NCBI GenBank assembly: GCA_000961805.1
Contig: LADV01000172.1
Coordinates: forward strand, 1-5,806
DNA from: Peptococcaceae bacterium BRH_c23
Lineage (GTDB): Bacteria > Bacillota_B > Desulfitobacteriia > Desulfitobacteriales > Desulfitobacteriaceae
DNA: 5,806 nt
Direction of reading: 5' to 3'
Position numbers and translations under genes: made by a program. Below, piece by piece: positions 1 through 5,372 of this stretch. Positions within the stretch are counted from its first letter, which is position 1. The number at the start of each line of letters is the position of its first letter. The notes beneath the pieces were generated by a model that saw nothing but the letters and a program-made list of their open reading frames with translations, did not search any database and was not told where the DNA came from.

Positions 1-53
1 AGCACCTGAGTAAGCAAGATTAGAATAAACTATAAACGCTCCAATATAAACGA

Positions 54-90
54 GACCTCCACCCATTTTTACGGATGGAGGCCTTTTATT
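54..90 (+). terminator. Rho-independent terminator of an upstream gene
   Basis: The arm CCTCCACCC (56-64) pairs with GGATGGAGG (73-81) apart from one C/A mismatch. The loop is a short T-rich stretch, and TTTTATT (84-90) follows the stem. This is the form of an intrinsic terminator on the + strand. It probably ends a gene whose stop lies in the first bases of the window (a TAA at 11-13 is one possibility), but too little of that gene is present to name it. Confidence 0.75.
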
Positions 91-93
91 GTG

Positions 94-114
94 ATCTCAT
101 TGAATAAATGAGAT
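94..114. repeat. 7-bp perfect inverted repeat, possible operator
   Basis: ATCTCAT (94-100) and ATGAGAT (108-114) are perfect inverted copies separated by 7 bases. The repeat lies between the upstream terminator and the candidate promoter at 132-161. No T-tract follows, so it is not a good terminator. It could be an operator for the dedA unit, or chance in AT-rich DNA. Confidence 0.3.
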
Positions 115-131
115 ATTATTTACGAATAAGC

Positions 132-161
132 TAAAACTTTTTCTGATTATAAACGTGTAAT
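132..161 (+). promoter_or_regulatory. Candidate ECF sigma promoter of the dedA-PAP2 unit
   Basis: TAAAAC (132-137) is followed after exactly 16 bases by CGTGTA (154-159). This fits the general ECF form, with AAC in the -35 and CGT in the -10, used by SigM/SigX/SigW-type sigma factors. The ten-mer AACGTGTAAT (152-161) recurs exactly in the promoter of the bcrC-like gene at 2549-2558, with the same spacing to an AAC -35. Transcription would start near 166, giving an 80-base leader. TGTAAT (156-161) could also serve as a SigA -10, but no TTGACA-like -35 stands at the right distance. Confidence 0.5.
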
Positions 162-247
162 CATTAAAGGCTTAAATAGAATATGGCTCACCAGAAAATG
201 GCAGCCTATAAAGAGAGTTAGTTAAGTTGACTCATCAGGAGGTTAAA

Positions 248-1531
248 ATGAATTTCATAACGGATCTATTCAATCAATATGGATATATCGTATTATTTGT
301 TGCACTCATGCTGGAACTTATAGCTTTTCCGACACCAGGGGAAGCCTTGATGACCTACTGTGGGTTTCTTGTATTTCAAGGAAAGTTAAATTTGGGGATC
401 AGTATTATTGTTGCAACCCTGGGAGTTATATTGGGCATTACGATTTCTTACTTTATTGGCCGCACTTTAGGGACTCCATTTTTTCAAAAATACGGTTCTT
501 ACATTCATTTAGGGCCAGATAAATTGGAGAAGACGTCACAATGGTTTGAAAGGTACGGCAATGGTTTGCTGGTTATTGCTTACTTTATACCTGGGGTAAG
601 GCATATTACAGGCTATTTTTCAGGAATTGCCAAGATCCCTTATGTAAAATTTGCTTTAAATGCATATATTGGTGCTTTTATTTGGACAGGTACTTTTATT
701 TCCTTAGGCAAGATTTTAGGATCGAATTGGGAAAAATTCCACGGTGCGATTAAGAAATATCTGATTATAGGTGGAATTGTTCTTGCGATCGTTTTGTTAT
801 GTATCTATTTCTATCGGAAATATAAGGTATCCATCATTGACTTTATCTTGAAATCGTTAGAAAACGGAATCCAAATATTTCATTCTCTTGGGAAGATAAA
901 AGTAGCTATCGTTGGAGTTGCTGCAATTTTTTTTGGCTTATCGATTGTCTTGATTGGACTCATTCAGGACCTTTTAGCCCATGAATTTAGCCAATTTGAT
1001 ACAGTTGTTACGTATTTAGTGAGCTTGATCTTTCCAGAAAACTGGTCCTCTGTTATGGGATTGTTTAAGCTTTCAACAGCTCCAGAAGTGTTGCTTGCCT
1101 TGACGTTGCTGATATTGACGTGGATTATCCTCAAAGGCAGGAATCGACTTCTGGAAACAGGGTTTCTTTTCATTACCGTTTTTGGGGGAGCGCTATTGGA
1201 AGTGGGATTGAGACTTATTTTTCATCGCGTGGGTCCGAGTGGAATTATCTCCACCTTTCCCAGTCAAGAAACCTTATTAGCCGTAGTTGTCTATGGCTTT
1301 GCCTCGTTTATGGTGTTGCGTCATGCCAAAAACAGGTGGATTGGCACATTGCTGTTCATCATGACATTAGGTGTTTGTATAGTCACGGGCCTAACGGTCA
1401 TCTTCTTTCAGATACAATATCCGAGTGATGCTGTCGCTGGTTATGTTTTTGGTGGAGTCTGGTTAAGTTTAAATATTGTGGTGATGGAAGTTTATCGTGT
1501 CTTACCCAAAATCCTGCGTGATCCAAAGTAG
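248..1531 (+). CDS. DedA-family membrane protein fused to a degenerate PAP2 domain
   Basis: A polytopic membrane protein of 427 residues. ATG 248 is chosen over an upstream in-frame TTG (227) because AGGAGGT (237-243) sits 4 bases before the ATG, inside the longer reading. Residues 1 to about 195 form a DedA domain: the E23/FPTPGE (27-32) re-entrant loop motif, GRTLG (71-75), and IPGVR (114-118) followed by spaced glycines. Several DedA proteins, such as Bacillus UptA, flip undecaprenyl phosphate across the membrane. After a basic linker, residues about 215-427 are a second set of helices with the outline of a PAP2 phosphatase, ending in YPSDAVAGY (391-399). Every usual catalytic residue is changed: the motif 1 Arg is G329, the motif 2 His is E341 (PSQE for PSGH), and the motif 3 Arg and His are V384 and Q390. 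Only D394 remains. The family assignment is firm. I infer that the PAP2 half has no phosphatase activity and is structural or lipid-binding. The next gene starts 33 bases downstream and is probably co-transcribed. Confidence 0.9.
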   Translation: MNFITDLFNQYGYIVLFVALMLELIAFPTPGEALMTYCGFLVFQGKLNLGISIIVATLGVILGITISYFIGRTLGTPFFQKYGSYIHLGPDKLEKTSQWFERYGNGLLVIAYFIPGVRHITGYFSGIAKIPYVKFALNAYIGAFIWTGTFISLGKILGSNWEKFHGAIKKYLIIGGIVLAIVLLCIYFYRKYKVSIIDFILKSLENGIQIFHSLGKIKVAIVGVAAIFFGLSIVLIGLIQDLLAHEFSQFDTVVTYLVSLIFPENWSSVMGLFKLSTAPEVLLALTLLILTWIILKGRNRLLETGFLFITVFGGALLEVGLRLIFHRVGPSGIISTFPSQETLLAVVVYGFASFMVLRHAKNRWIGTLLFIMTLGVCIVTGLTVIFFQIQYPSDAVAGYVFGGVWLSLNIVVMEVYRVLPKILRDPK

Positions 1532-1564
1532 AACATATTACCCTAATGCTGGCCGAAGATTGAG

Positions 1565-2251
1565 GTGAAAACGATTGTTTTTAAAGCCTATAATAACCTT
1601 ATCGGCGACAAGACAAAGCTACAATTGATACCGTATGGGGTGGGCAGTGGATACCTCCAGGACAGAGACAATCCAGGTCAACTTTATAAGGTTGTAAAAC
1701 AAGAAAACATGATTCTAAACAAAGACTATATTCCAAATGATCAACAGGTAAGGCAGGCAATTGAGGATGAATTGTCTTACGAAGCGGATTTTACCTCGAA
1801 AGAGGTCTATTTACTAAACTATTTAATGGACAGAAGCACTCAAAGCAAAGTTCTTATGATAAGGACGGTAAATCCCATTCCTTATGCGGAAAGACTCCTT
1901 GAAATTACAGGGGTGGTATTAGGATTGATCATGGCAATCTACTGGATAGGTTTAGCTCTTTGGGTCTACAAAGATGCGGGTAGAAAGAAGTTGAATGCTT
2001 CGTTATGGGGATTACTGATTTTAATTACAAATTTGGTTGGGTTTATTGTTTATCTGATCTATAAACAAAATAATCTAACCTGTTACAAGTGTGGAGCTTT
2101 GCAGAGCAAGTTCAATTCTTTCTGCAGCAATTGTGGGAGCGAGATTAATGAATCTTGTCATAATTGCAAGGCGATGATCAGTAAAGAGGATAACTATTGC
2201 AGTCGATGCGGGAGCAAGCTTGACCGATTTTTAGGAGGCAATGAAACGTGA
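1565..2251 (+). CDS. Membrane protein with C-terminal double zinc ribbon
   Basis: A protein of 228 residues and unknown function. Residues 1 to about 108 are soluble, with a predicted mixed fold that I do not recognise. Two hydrophobic helices follow (about 112-134 and 146-166), separated by a loop reading WVYKDAGRKKLN. This resembles the two-helix unit called the cardiolipin synthase N-terminal-like (PLDc_N) domain. The C-terminus carries four CxxC knuckles, C173/C176, C187/C190, C198/C201 and C212/C215, as expected for two zinc ribbons. GTG 1565 is the only sensible start for this length, but its upstream Shine-Dalgarno (GAAGATTGAG) is weak. GAGGTG (1562-1567) would be well spaced for a rarer ATT start at 1574, so the first three residues are uncertain. 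It follows the DedA-PAP2 gene by 33 bases, and its stop overlaps the start of a dedA remnant, so it belongs to the same operon. A sensor or scaffold role at the membrane is possible but not shown. Confidence 0.85.
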   Translation: MKTIVFKAYNNLIGDKTKLQLIPYGVGSGYLQDRDNPGQLYKVVKQENMILNKDYIPNDQQVRQAIEDELSYEADFTSKEVYLLNYLMDRSTQSKVLMIRTVNPIPYAERLLEITGVVLGLIMAIYWIGLALWVYKDAGRKKLNASLWGLLILITNLVGFIVYLIYKQNNLTCYKCGALQSKFNSFCSNCGSEINESCHNCKAMISKEDNYCSRCGSKLDRFLGGNET

Positions 2252-2374
2252 ATTTTATAAACTATGGCATTGATGTTTTACTTCATCTTGATAAGTATTT
2301 GAGTGTGATTATTCAGAACTATGGCTATGGTACTTATTTGTTCAAAAGTTGTATTGTACTTCTTTGAGCTTGGG
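2248..2374 (+). pseudogene. Truncated second dedA gene (N-terminal remnant)
   Basis: GTG 2248 overlaps the preceding TGA as GTGA and has AGGAGG (2233-2238) 9 bases upstream, so its initiation signals are intact. It reads 39 codons to a TGA at 2365-2367. The peptide contains IDVLLHLDKYL, then a YGYGTYL stretch. This closely follows the start of classical DedA proteins, where an ID..LH.D..L segment precedes YG...Y and then the FCETG loop. A +1 shift gives LYFFELG (2354-2374), which could be a worn form of the IFCETG motif. Beyond that no DedA sequence can be found, so about 160 residues are missing. It lies in the operon of another DedA-type gene and was probably translationally coupled to the zinc-ribbon gene. 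The start homology is clear; the frameshifted extension is less certain. Confidence 0.65.
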
Positions 2375-2409
2375 AGTCAATGGGCTACTCATAAGGATGA
2401 GGGCAAAGG

Positions 2410-2460
2410 GGGTATTAGTATATAAGTTTCTGGTACCCTTATACTGAAAACTTACCAGAA
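2410..2460 (+). repeat. Nested inverted repeats between the dedA remnant and the terminator
   Basis: TTCTGGTA (2428-2435) and TACCAGAA (2453-2460) are perfect 8-bp inverted copies 17 bases apart. Competing pairings overlap them: GGGTA (2410-2414) with TACCC (2434-2438), and AGTATATAAG (2417-2426) with CTTATACT (2438-2445) allowing a two-base bulge. The folds are mutually exclusive, so this could be a switching structure or debris of the deleted dedA gene. No ligand-binding RNA that I know matches it. The remaining bases from 2375 to 2511 show no coding signal. Confidence 0.35.
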
Positions 2461-2511
2461 TTGGCATATTACCTTCACCCTAATATTTGTAAGTCAAAAT
2501 TCATAAAGGTT

Positions 2512-2548
2512 AAAAAGGAGTTAGGTTTTGCAACCTAACTCCTTTTTT
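2512..2548 (+). terminator. Strong Rho-independent terminator of the dedA operon
   Basis: A perfect 16-bp stem is formed by 2512-2527 and 2532-2547, with a four-base TTGC loop and a T6 run at 2543-2548. The A5 run at 2512-2516 means it could also terminate on the - strand. It closes the DedA-PAP2/zinc-ribbon unit and insulates the bcrC-like gene. The candidate bcrC promoter -35 overlaps its loop and 3' arm. Confidence 0.9.
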
Positions 2549-2558
2549 AACGTGTAAT
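2529..2558 (+). promoter_or_regulatory. Candidate ECF sigma promoter of the bcrC-like gene
   Basis: TGCAAC (2529-2534), 16 bases, then CGTGTA (2551-2556) matches the ECF sigma promoter form well. In Bacillus subtilis, bcrC is known to be transcribed by the ECF sigma factors SigM and SigX, so the position in front of a BcrC homologue fits. The -35 lies in the loop and descending arm of the terminator, and the predicted start near 2563 gives a leader of about 35 bases. AACGTGTAAT (2549-2558) is identical to the sequence at 152-161 before the DedA-PAP2 gene. Confidence 0.6.
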
Positions 2559-2597
2559 AGACATGACCGAAAATAATCAAAAGGGGCAGATGGATAA

Positions 2598-3173
2598 ATG
2601 TTTATGAATGTACCTGTATTTAATGCAATTAACGGGGTTGCCCAGGTGAATAGAACGCTTGACGAGATCATGATTTTGTTTTCAAACTATAGTCCACTTT
2701 TCTTTGTGGCTGCACTTACAGCACTCTATCTTTATGGAGTTTATCGTAAAGATAAACTGTTTAGATATGCAGCAGCCGATGCATTGGCCATAACTCTGAT
2801 GAGTTTATTTTTAGGCTTTGTAATCGGCATATTTTATTATGAACCAAGACCTTTTGTCACTGATCATGTTAATTTACTAACACCCCATGCTCCAGATGCT
2901 TCTTTCCCTAGTGACCATTCTTTAGGAACGATGAGTATAGCGTTGGGGATTAATAACAGCTATAAAGTTTTTGGGGCAATATTGATTATCTTATCTTTAC
3001 TCGTAGGTGTCTCAAGAGTCTATGTCGGCGTTCATTATCCAATGGATGTGCTTGGAAGCTACTTGATCGTGTTGGTAGTAAACTTCACTTACCGGCGTTT
3101 ATTATGCGAAAAAATAAGAGGCTTATATTCTAAAGCAGAAGAGTATTTATTGAAGCGTATTAAACGTATTTAA
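2598..3173 (+). CDS. bcrC: BcrC-type undecaprenyl-diphosphatase (PAP2 family)
   Basis: A membrane phosphatase of 191 residues that removes a phosphate from undecaprenyl pyrophosphate on the outer face of the membrane. It returns the lipid carrier for peptidoglycan and wall polymer synthesis and gives bacitracin tolerance. The PAP2 motifs are intact: YYEPRPF (80-86), ASFPSDH (101-107) with the catalytic H107, and SRVYVGVHYPMD (139-150) with R140, H146 and D150. The PHAPDASFPSDH stretch is typical of the BcrC branch rather than generic PAP2 enzymes, and the length fits. About five hydrophobic helices are visible, with a basic C-terminal tail. ATG 2598 is used, with AAGGGG (2581-2586) as a rather distant ribosome site; ATG 2604 is also possible. 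It probably has its own ECF-type promoter. It contrasts with the inactive PAP2 half of the protein at 248-1531. The specific substrate rests on family similarity. Confidence 0.88.
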   Translation: MFMNVPVFNAINGVAQVNRTLDEIMILFSNYSPLFFVAALTALYLYGVYRKDKLFRYAAADALAITLMSLFLGFVIGIFYYEPRPFVTDHVNLLTPHAPDASFPSDHSLGTMSIALGINNSYKVFGAILIILSLLVGVSRVYVGVHYPMDVLGSYLIVLVVNFTYRRLLCEKIRGLYSKAEEYLLKRIKRI

Positions 3174-3211
3174 CAAAAGCAGCTTTTAGTACTTTTTAAA
3201 AAAGCTTGATA

Positions 3212-3229
3212 TTGTAACGAATATTACAA
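3212..3229. promoter_or_regulatory. 18-bp palindrome, candidate operator for the ChrB-like/MFS unit
   Basis: TTGTAA (3212-3217) and TTACAA (3224-3229) are perfect inverted copies with a 6-base spacer. The site overlaps the start of the ribosome binding site AAAGGAG (3228-3234) of the next gene. The position suits a repressor that blocks transcription or translation of the pair downstream. It has the length and end sequence of a Rex box (TTGTGA...TCACAA) but mismatches it at inner positions, so that identity is not claimed. No clear SigA promoter was found in the 69-base gap. Confidence 0.45.
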
Positions 3230-3242
3230 AGGAGTATTGCTT

Positions 3243-3785
3243 ATGGAAAAAGGGAAATGGCTAGTCTTAAATTATAATCTACCCACAGAACCCTCAAGAT
3301 ATAGGGTTGCAACCTGGCGTGGACTAAAAAAATTAGGAGCTGTGAATCTCCACCAATCCATGTGGATTTTGCCTTGCAATGAAGAGAATTACTCTGCCTT
3401 AGCGAGATTAGCCGAAGACATCGAAGATAAGAGTGGAGATGCTCTCCTGATGGAAAGCGTATGTGCGGATGAGAGATACGAAGAAAAGATAATCACAACA
3501 TTCAATACAATTCGAGATGAAGAGTATAGCGAATTTATTGATGAAAGTGAGAAATATCTTAAGGAAATAGAAAAGGAAATCTCCATTGAAAAGTTCACTT
3601 TCGCGGAGCTTGAAGAGGAAGAGGAAGAACTACAAAAGCTGATATCTTGGTTTCACAAGATTGAAGCACGGGATTTATTTCATGCTTCTGAGGGAGATAG
3701 TGCAAAGACAAAACAGGAGCAGATCGGCGAAGCTTTCGAAAAGTATAGCGAGTTAGTTTTTCAACATAACCAAAACGTAAACTGA
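3243..3785 (+). CDS. ChrB N-terminal-domain protein (short form)
   Basis: A soluble protein of 180 residues. ATG 3243 is 8 bases from AAAGGAG (3228-3234); the in-frame TTG at 3237 is only 2 bases away and is rejected. Residues 1-50 carry the features of the ChrB N-terminal domain of chromate-resistance proteins: W6 with a following LP, a PS.YRV..WR.L..LGA run at 17-33, and SMWILP at 39-44. Residues about 100-145 are highly acidic and likely a coiled coil, with a run of seven glutamates (E124-E130). Full ChrB proteins are about 300 residues or more and have a C-terminal domain that is absent here. ChrB acts as a chromate-responsive regulator in some proteobacteria; a regulatory or metal-sensing role here is inference. 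The MFS gene follows by 21 bases, and a palindrome lies just upstream, so this may be the local regulator. Confidence 0.75.
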   Translation: MEKGKWLVLNYNLPTEPSRYRVATWRGLKKLGAVNLHQSMWILPCNEENYSALARLAEDIEDKSGDALLMESVCADERYEEKIITTFNTIRDEEYSEFIDESEKYLKEIEKEISIEKFTFAELEEEEEELQKLISWFHKIEARDLFHASEGDSAKTKQEQIGEAFEKYSELVFQHNQNVN

Positions 3786-3806
3786 TAATGACAGAGAGGG
3801 AGCTTC

Positions 3807-5012
3807 ATGAAGGATGAAAAAGAAGGGAAAAAAATACTGGGAATCGAACGAAATATTTTCTTTGTGGGATTGACCAGCTTTCTAACGGATACGGCAACCA
3901 AGATGATCTATGCGATCATGCCTTTGTTTTTAATGACCCTTGGCGCGACGAAAACCGAACTTTCATTAATCGAAGGTATAGCAGAAAGTACGGCCTCGGT
4001 TCTTAAAGCTTTGTCTGGTTGGTGGAGTGACAAAATTGGAAAGAACAAGCCCTTTATGATTATCGGATATGCGTTTACAGCTTTGCTTTCACCCTTATTT
4101 GCTTTTGTGACGACTCCGCTGCAAGTTCTAATCGTTAGATTCACTGAAAGAATTGGGAAGGGAATTAGAACGGCTCCCAGAGATAGTTTAGTTGCAGGTT
4201 CGTCGGAAGAGAATACAAAGGGGAAAAATTTTGGTTTCCATAAAGCGATGGATAATAGTGGGGCAATCCTAGGACCTCTTTTGGCTACCGGAGTTTTACT
4301 TCTTTTTCCCAGAGATTATCGTAAAGTATTTCTTTTGGCTGCTATACCGGGTTTATTAGGCTTGGCTTCGATTATTTTCTTTGTGAAAGAGGCAAAAAGA
4401 GATAAAACAGAGCGCCTGGGAAAAATTTCTCTAAAGGACTTTTCACCTCGATATTATGCGTTTATGGTTATTATTTTTATTTTTACCCTAGGTAACTCGA
4501 CAGATGCTTTGCTCCTAATCAAAGCTAGTGATATTGGAATTCTCGATTCATTTATTCCCATGATCTATCTTATCTTTAATGCAGTTTCTGTGCTCTTCGC
4601 GATTCCAGCAGGAATGTTATCAGACAAAATAGGCCGCGAAAGATTGATCATCTTTGGCTATCTCCTTTATTCAGTGATCTATTTTGGCTTCGGCAGAACA
4701 AGCAGTCCAGTTGTACTTATTCTCTTATTTGCCTTCTATGGTCTTTACAGTGCGGCAACGGATGGAGTTCAGAAGGCAATGGTTTCAGACCTTATTGACA
4801 AAAATAAGAGCGGCACAGGCCTTGGACTGTACAATAGTATTGTAGGTATTACCCTCCTTCCGGCCAGTGTTATTGCAGGTTTACTTTATGATAATGTCAA
4901 TAATCAGGCCCCGTTTTATTACGGATCGGTTATGGCTCTCGTTGCAACATTTCTAATGATAATTTTTTATTGGAGTGGGAAAAGAACTTTAAAACAATGC
5001 AGCAACAATTAG
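3807..5012 (+). CDS. MFS transporter, probable efflux permease
   Basis: A major facilitator superfamily protein of 401 residues with about 12 hydrophobic helices, which is complete for the family. ATG 3807 has GAGGGAG (3796-3802) 4 bases upstream. Loop 2-3 carries motif A as GWWSDKIGKNKP (71-82), repeated in the second half as SDKIGRER (272-279). The segment RFTERIGKGIRTAPRD (111-126) marks a known MFS subgroup, and GFHKAMDNSGAILGP (143-157) resembles the antiporter motif C region, which favours proton-coupled export. The substrate cannot be read from the sequence. Its 21-base spacing to the ChrB-like gene implies co-transcription, and an anion or metal-stress efflux role is possible because ChrB usually partners the chromate transporter ChrA. 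Only a weak hairpin follows the stop. Confidence 0.85.
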   Translation: MKDEKEGKKILGIERNIFFVGLTSFLTDTATKMIYAIMPLFLMTLGATKTELSLIEGIAESTASVLKALSGWWSDKIGKNKPFMIIGYAFTALLSPLFAFVTTPLQVLIVRFTERIGKGIRTAPRDSLVAGSSEENTKGKNFGFHKAMDNSGAILGPLLATGVLLLFPRDYRKVFLLAAIPGLLGLASIIFFVKEAKRDKTERLGKISLKDFSPRYYAFMVIIFIFTLGNSTDALLLIKASDIGILDSFIPMIYLIFNAVSVLFAIPAGMLSDKIGRERLIIFGYLLYSVIYFGFGRTSSPVVLILLFAFYGLYSAATDGVQKAMVSDLIDKNKSGTGLGLYNSIVGITLLPASVIAGLLYDNVNNQAPFYYGSVMALVATFLMIIFYWSGKRTLKQCSNN

Positions 5013-5038
5013 AGTATTTCCTGGGTGCGATACTCCCA
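5012..5038 (+). terminator. Weak hairpin after the MFS gene
   Basis: GAGTAT (5012-5017), which overlaps the stop codon's last base, pairs with ATACTC (5030-5035). An alternative is TGGG (5022-5025) with CCCA (5035-5038). No T-tract follows, only CCAAAAATG, so it is a poor intrinsic terminator. It is listed because nothing better follows the gene. Confidence 0.25.
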
Positions 5039-5066
5039 AAAATGATTAGCAAGAAGACGGAGGCAG

Positions 5067-5183
5067 ATGGGTGCTGGCTCTACTGGTCGATTTCATCTAA
5101 AGAAAGTATTACGACATACGCTTGTCGACACGTCCCGAGTAAGGGGTAGTTTTTCGCTAGATAGGCAAGGACAGAGGGAATAG
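5067..5183 (+). CDS. Possible 38-residue hypothetical protein
   Basis: ATG 5067 has GGAGG (5059-5063) upstream, but the spacing is only 3 bases. The peptide begins MGAGSTGRFHLKKVL, is basic, has no hydrophobic helix, and contains VDTSRVRGSFSLDR. I do not recognise it. An overlapping frame from ATG 5042 gives another short peptide with no ribosome site. It may be the remnant of a longer gene or noise. Confidence 0.2.
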   Translation: MGAGSTGRFHLKKVLRHTLVDTSRVRGSFSLDRQGQRE

Positions 5184-5257
5184 CCTGCTGCGCTCAGGAT
5201 GGAAAATATTTTCAAATAACGTCGACTGATTTGGCTTAATTTAGGATAACTTTTTAG

Positions 5258-5285
5258 TTGATAGCTAAAGTTTAGTACATAATAT
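5258..5285 (+). promoter_or_regulatory. Weak SigA-like promoter candidate
   Basis: TTGATA (5258-5263), 16 bases, then TAATAT (5280-5285) is a modest match to the housekeeping promoter. It would transcribe the hairpins at 5311-5389 and the small frame at 5407. AT-rich DNA gives such matches by chance. Confidence 0.2.
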
Positions 5286-5310
5286 TCGTATTTAGTGCAT
5301 TAATACAGTT
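5271..5310. repeat. Imperfect 20-base tandem direct repeat
   Basis: TTTAGTACATAATA (from 5271) recurs 20 bases later as TTTAGTGCATTAATA (from 5291), with one substitution and one base gained. A 20-base period places both copies on nearly the same face of the helix, as paired regulator sites or recombinase arm sites often are. Two copies only. Confidence 0.35.
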
Positions 5311-5335
5311 CGGGGGAAGTTCAAAGGGACTCCCG
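5311..5335 (+). other. GC-rich hairpin in the junction region
   Basis: CGGGGG (5311-5316) pairs with CTCCCG (5330-5335) including one G-T pair, with a purine-rich 13-base loop. GGAC (5327-5330) with GTCC (5335-5338) is a competing small stem. It may be the 5' part of a structured leader before the small frame at 5407; no known riboswitch matches. Confidence 0.3.
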
Positions 5336-5372
5336 TCCATGGTCGTCTCTGAATAAAGGGGCATAGTCCGCC

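Noticed and set aside
183..221. Leader peptide ORF (ATG 183, 12 codons) before the DedA-PAP2 gene
   Set aside because: No Shine-Dalgarno sequence precedes it, and the peptide shows no attenuation-type codon bias.
227..247. In-frame TTG start seven codons upstream of the DedA-PAP2 ATG
   Set aside because: These codons contain the AGGAGGT ribosome site itself, and nothing suitable lies upstream of the TTG.
964..1428. Open frames on the - strand and in the +1 phase inside the DedA-PAP2 gene
   Set aside because: They lie fully inside a well-supported gene, have no ribosome sites, and give low-complexity or implausible proteins.
3212..3229. Rex redox-repressor box
   Set aside because: Length and outer bases fit, but inner positions mismatch the Rex consensus; it is kept only as an unassigned palindrome.
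3237..3242. TTG start for the ChrB-like gene
   Set aside because: It is only 2 bases from the ribosome site; ATG 3243 has normal spacing.
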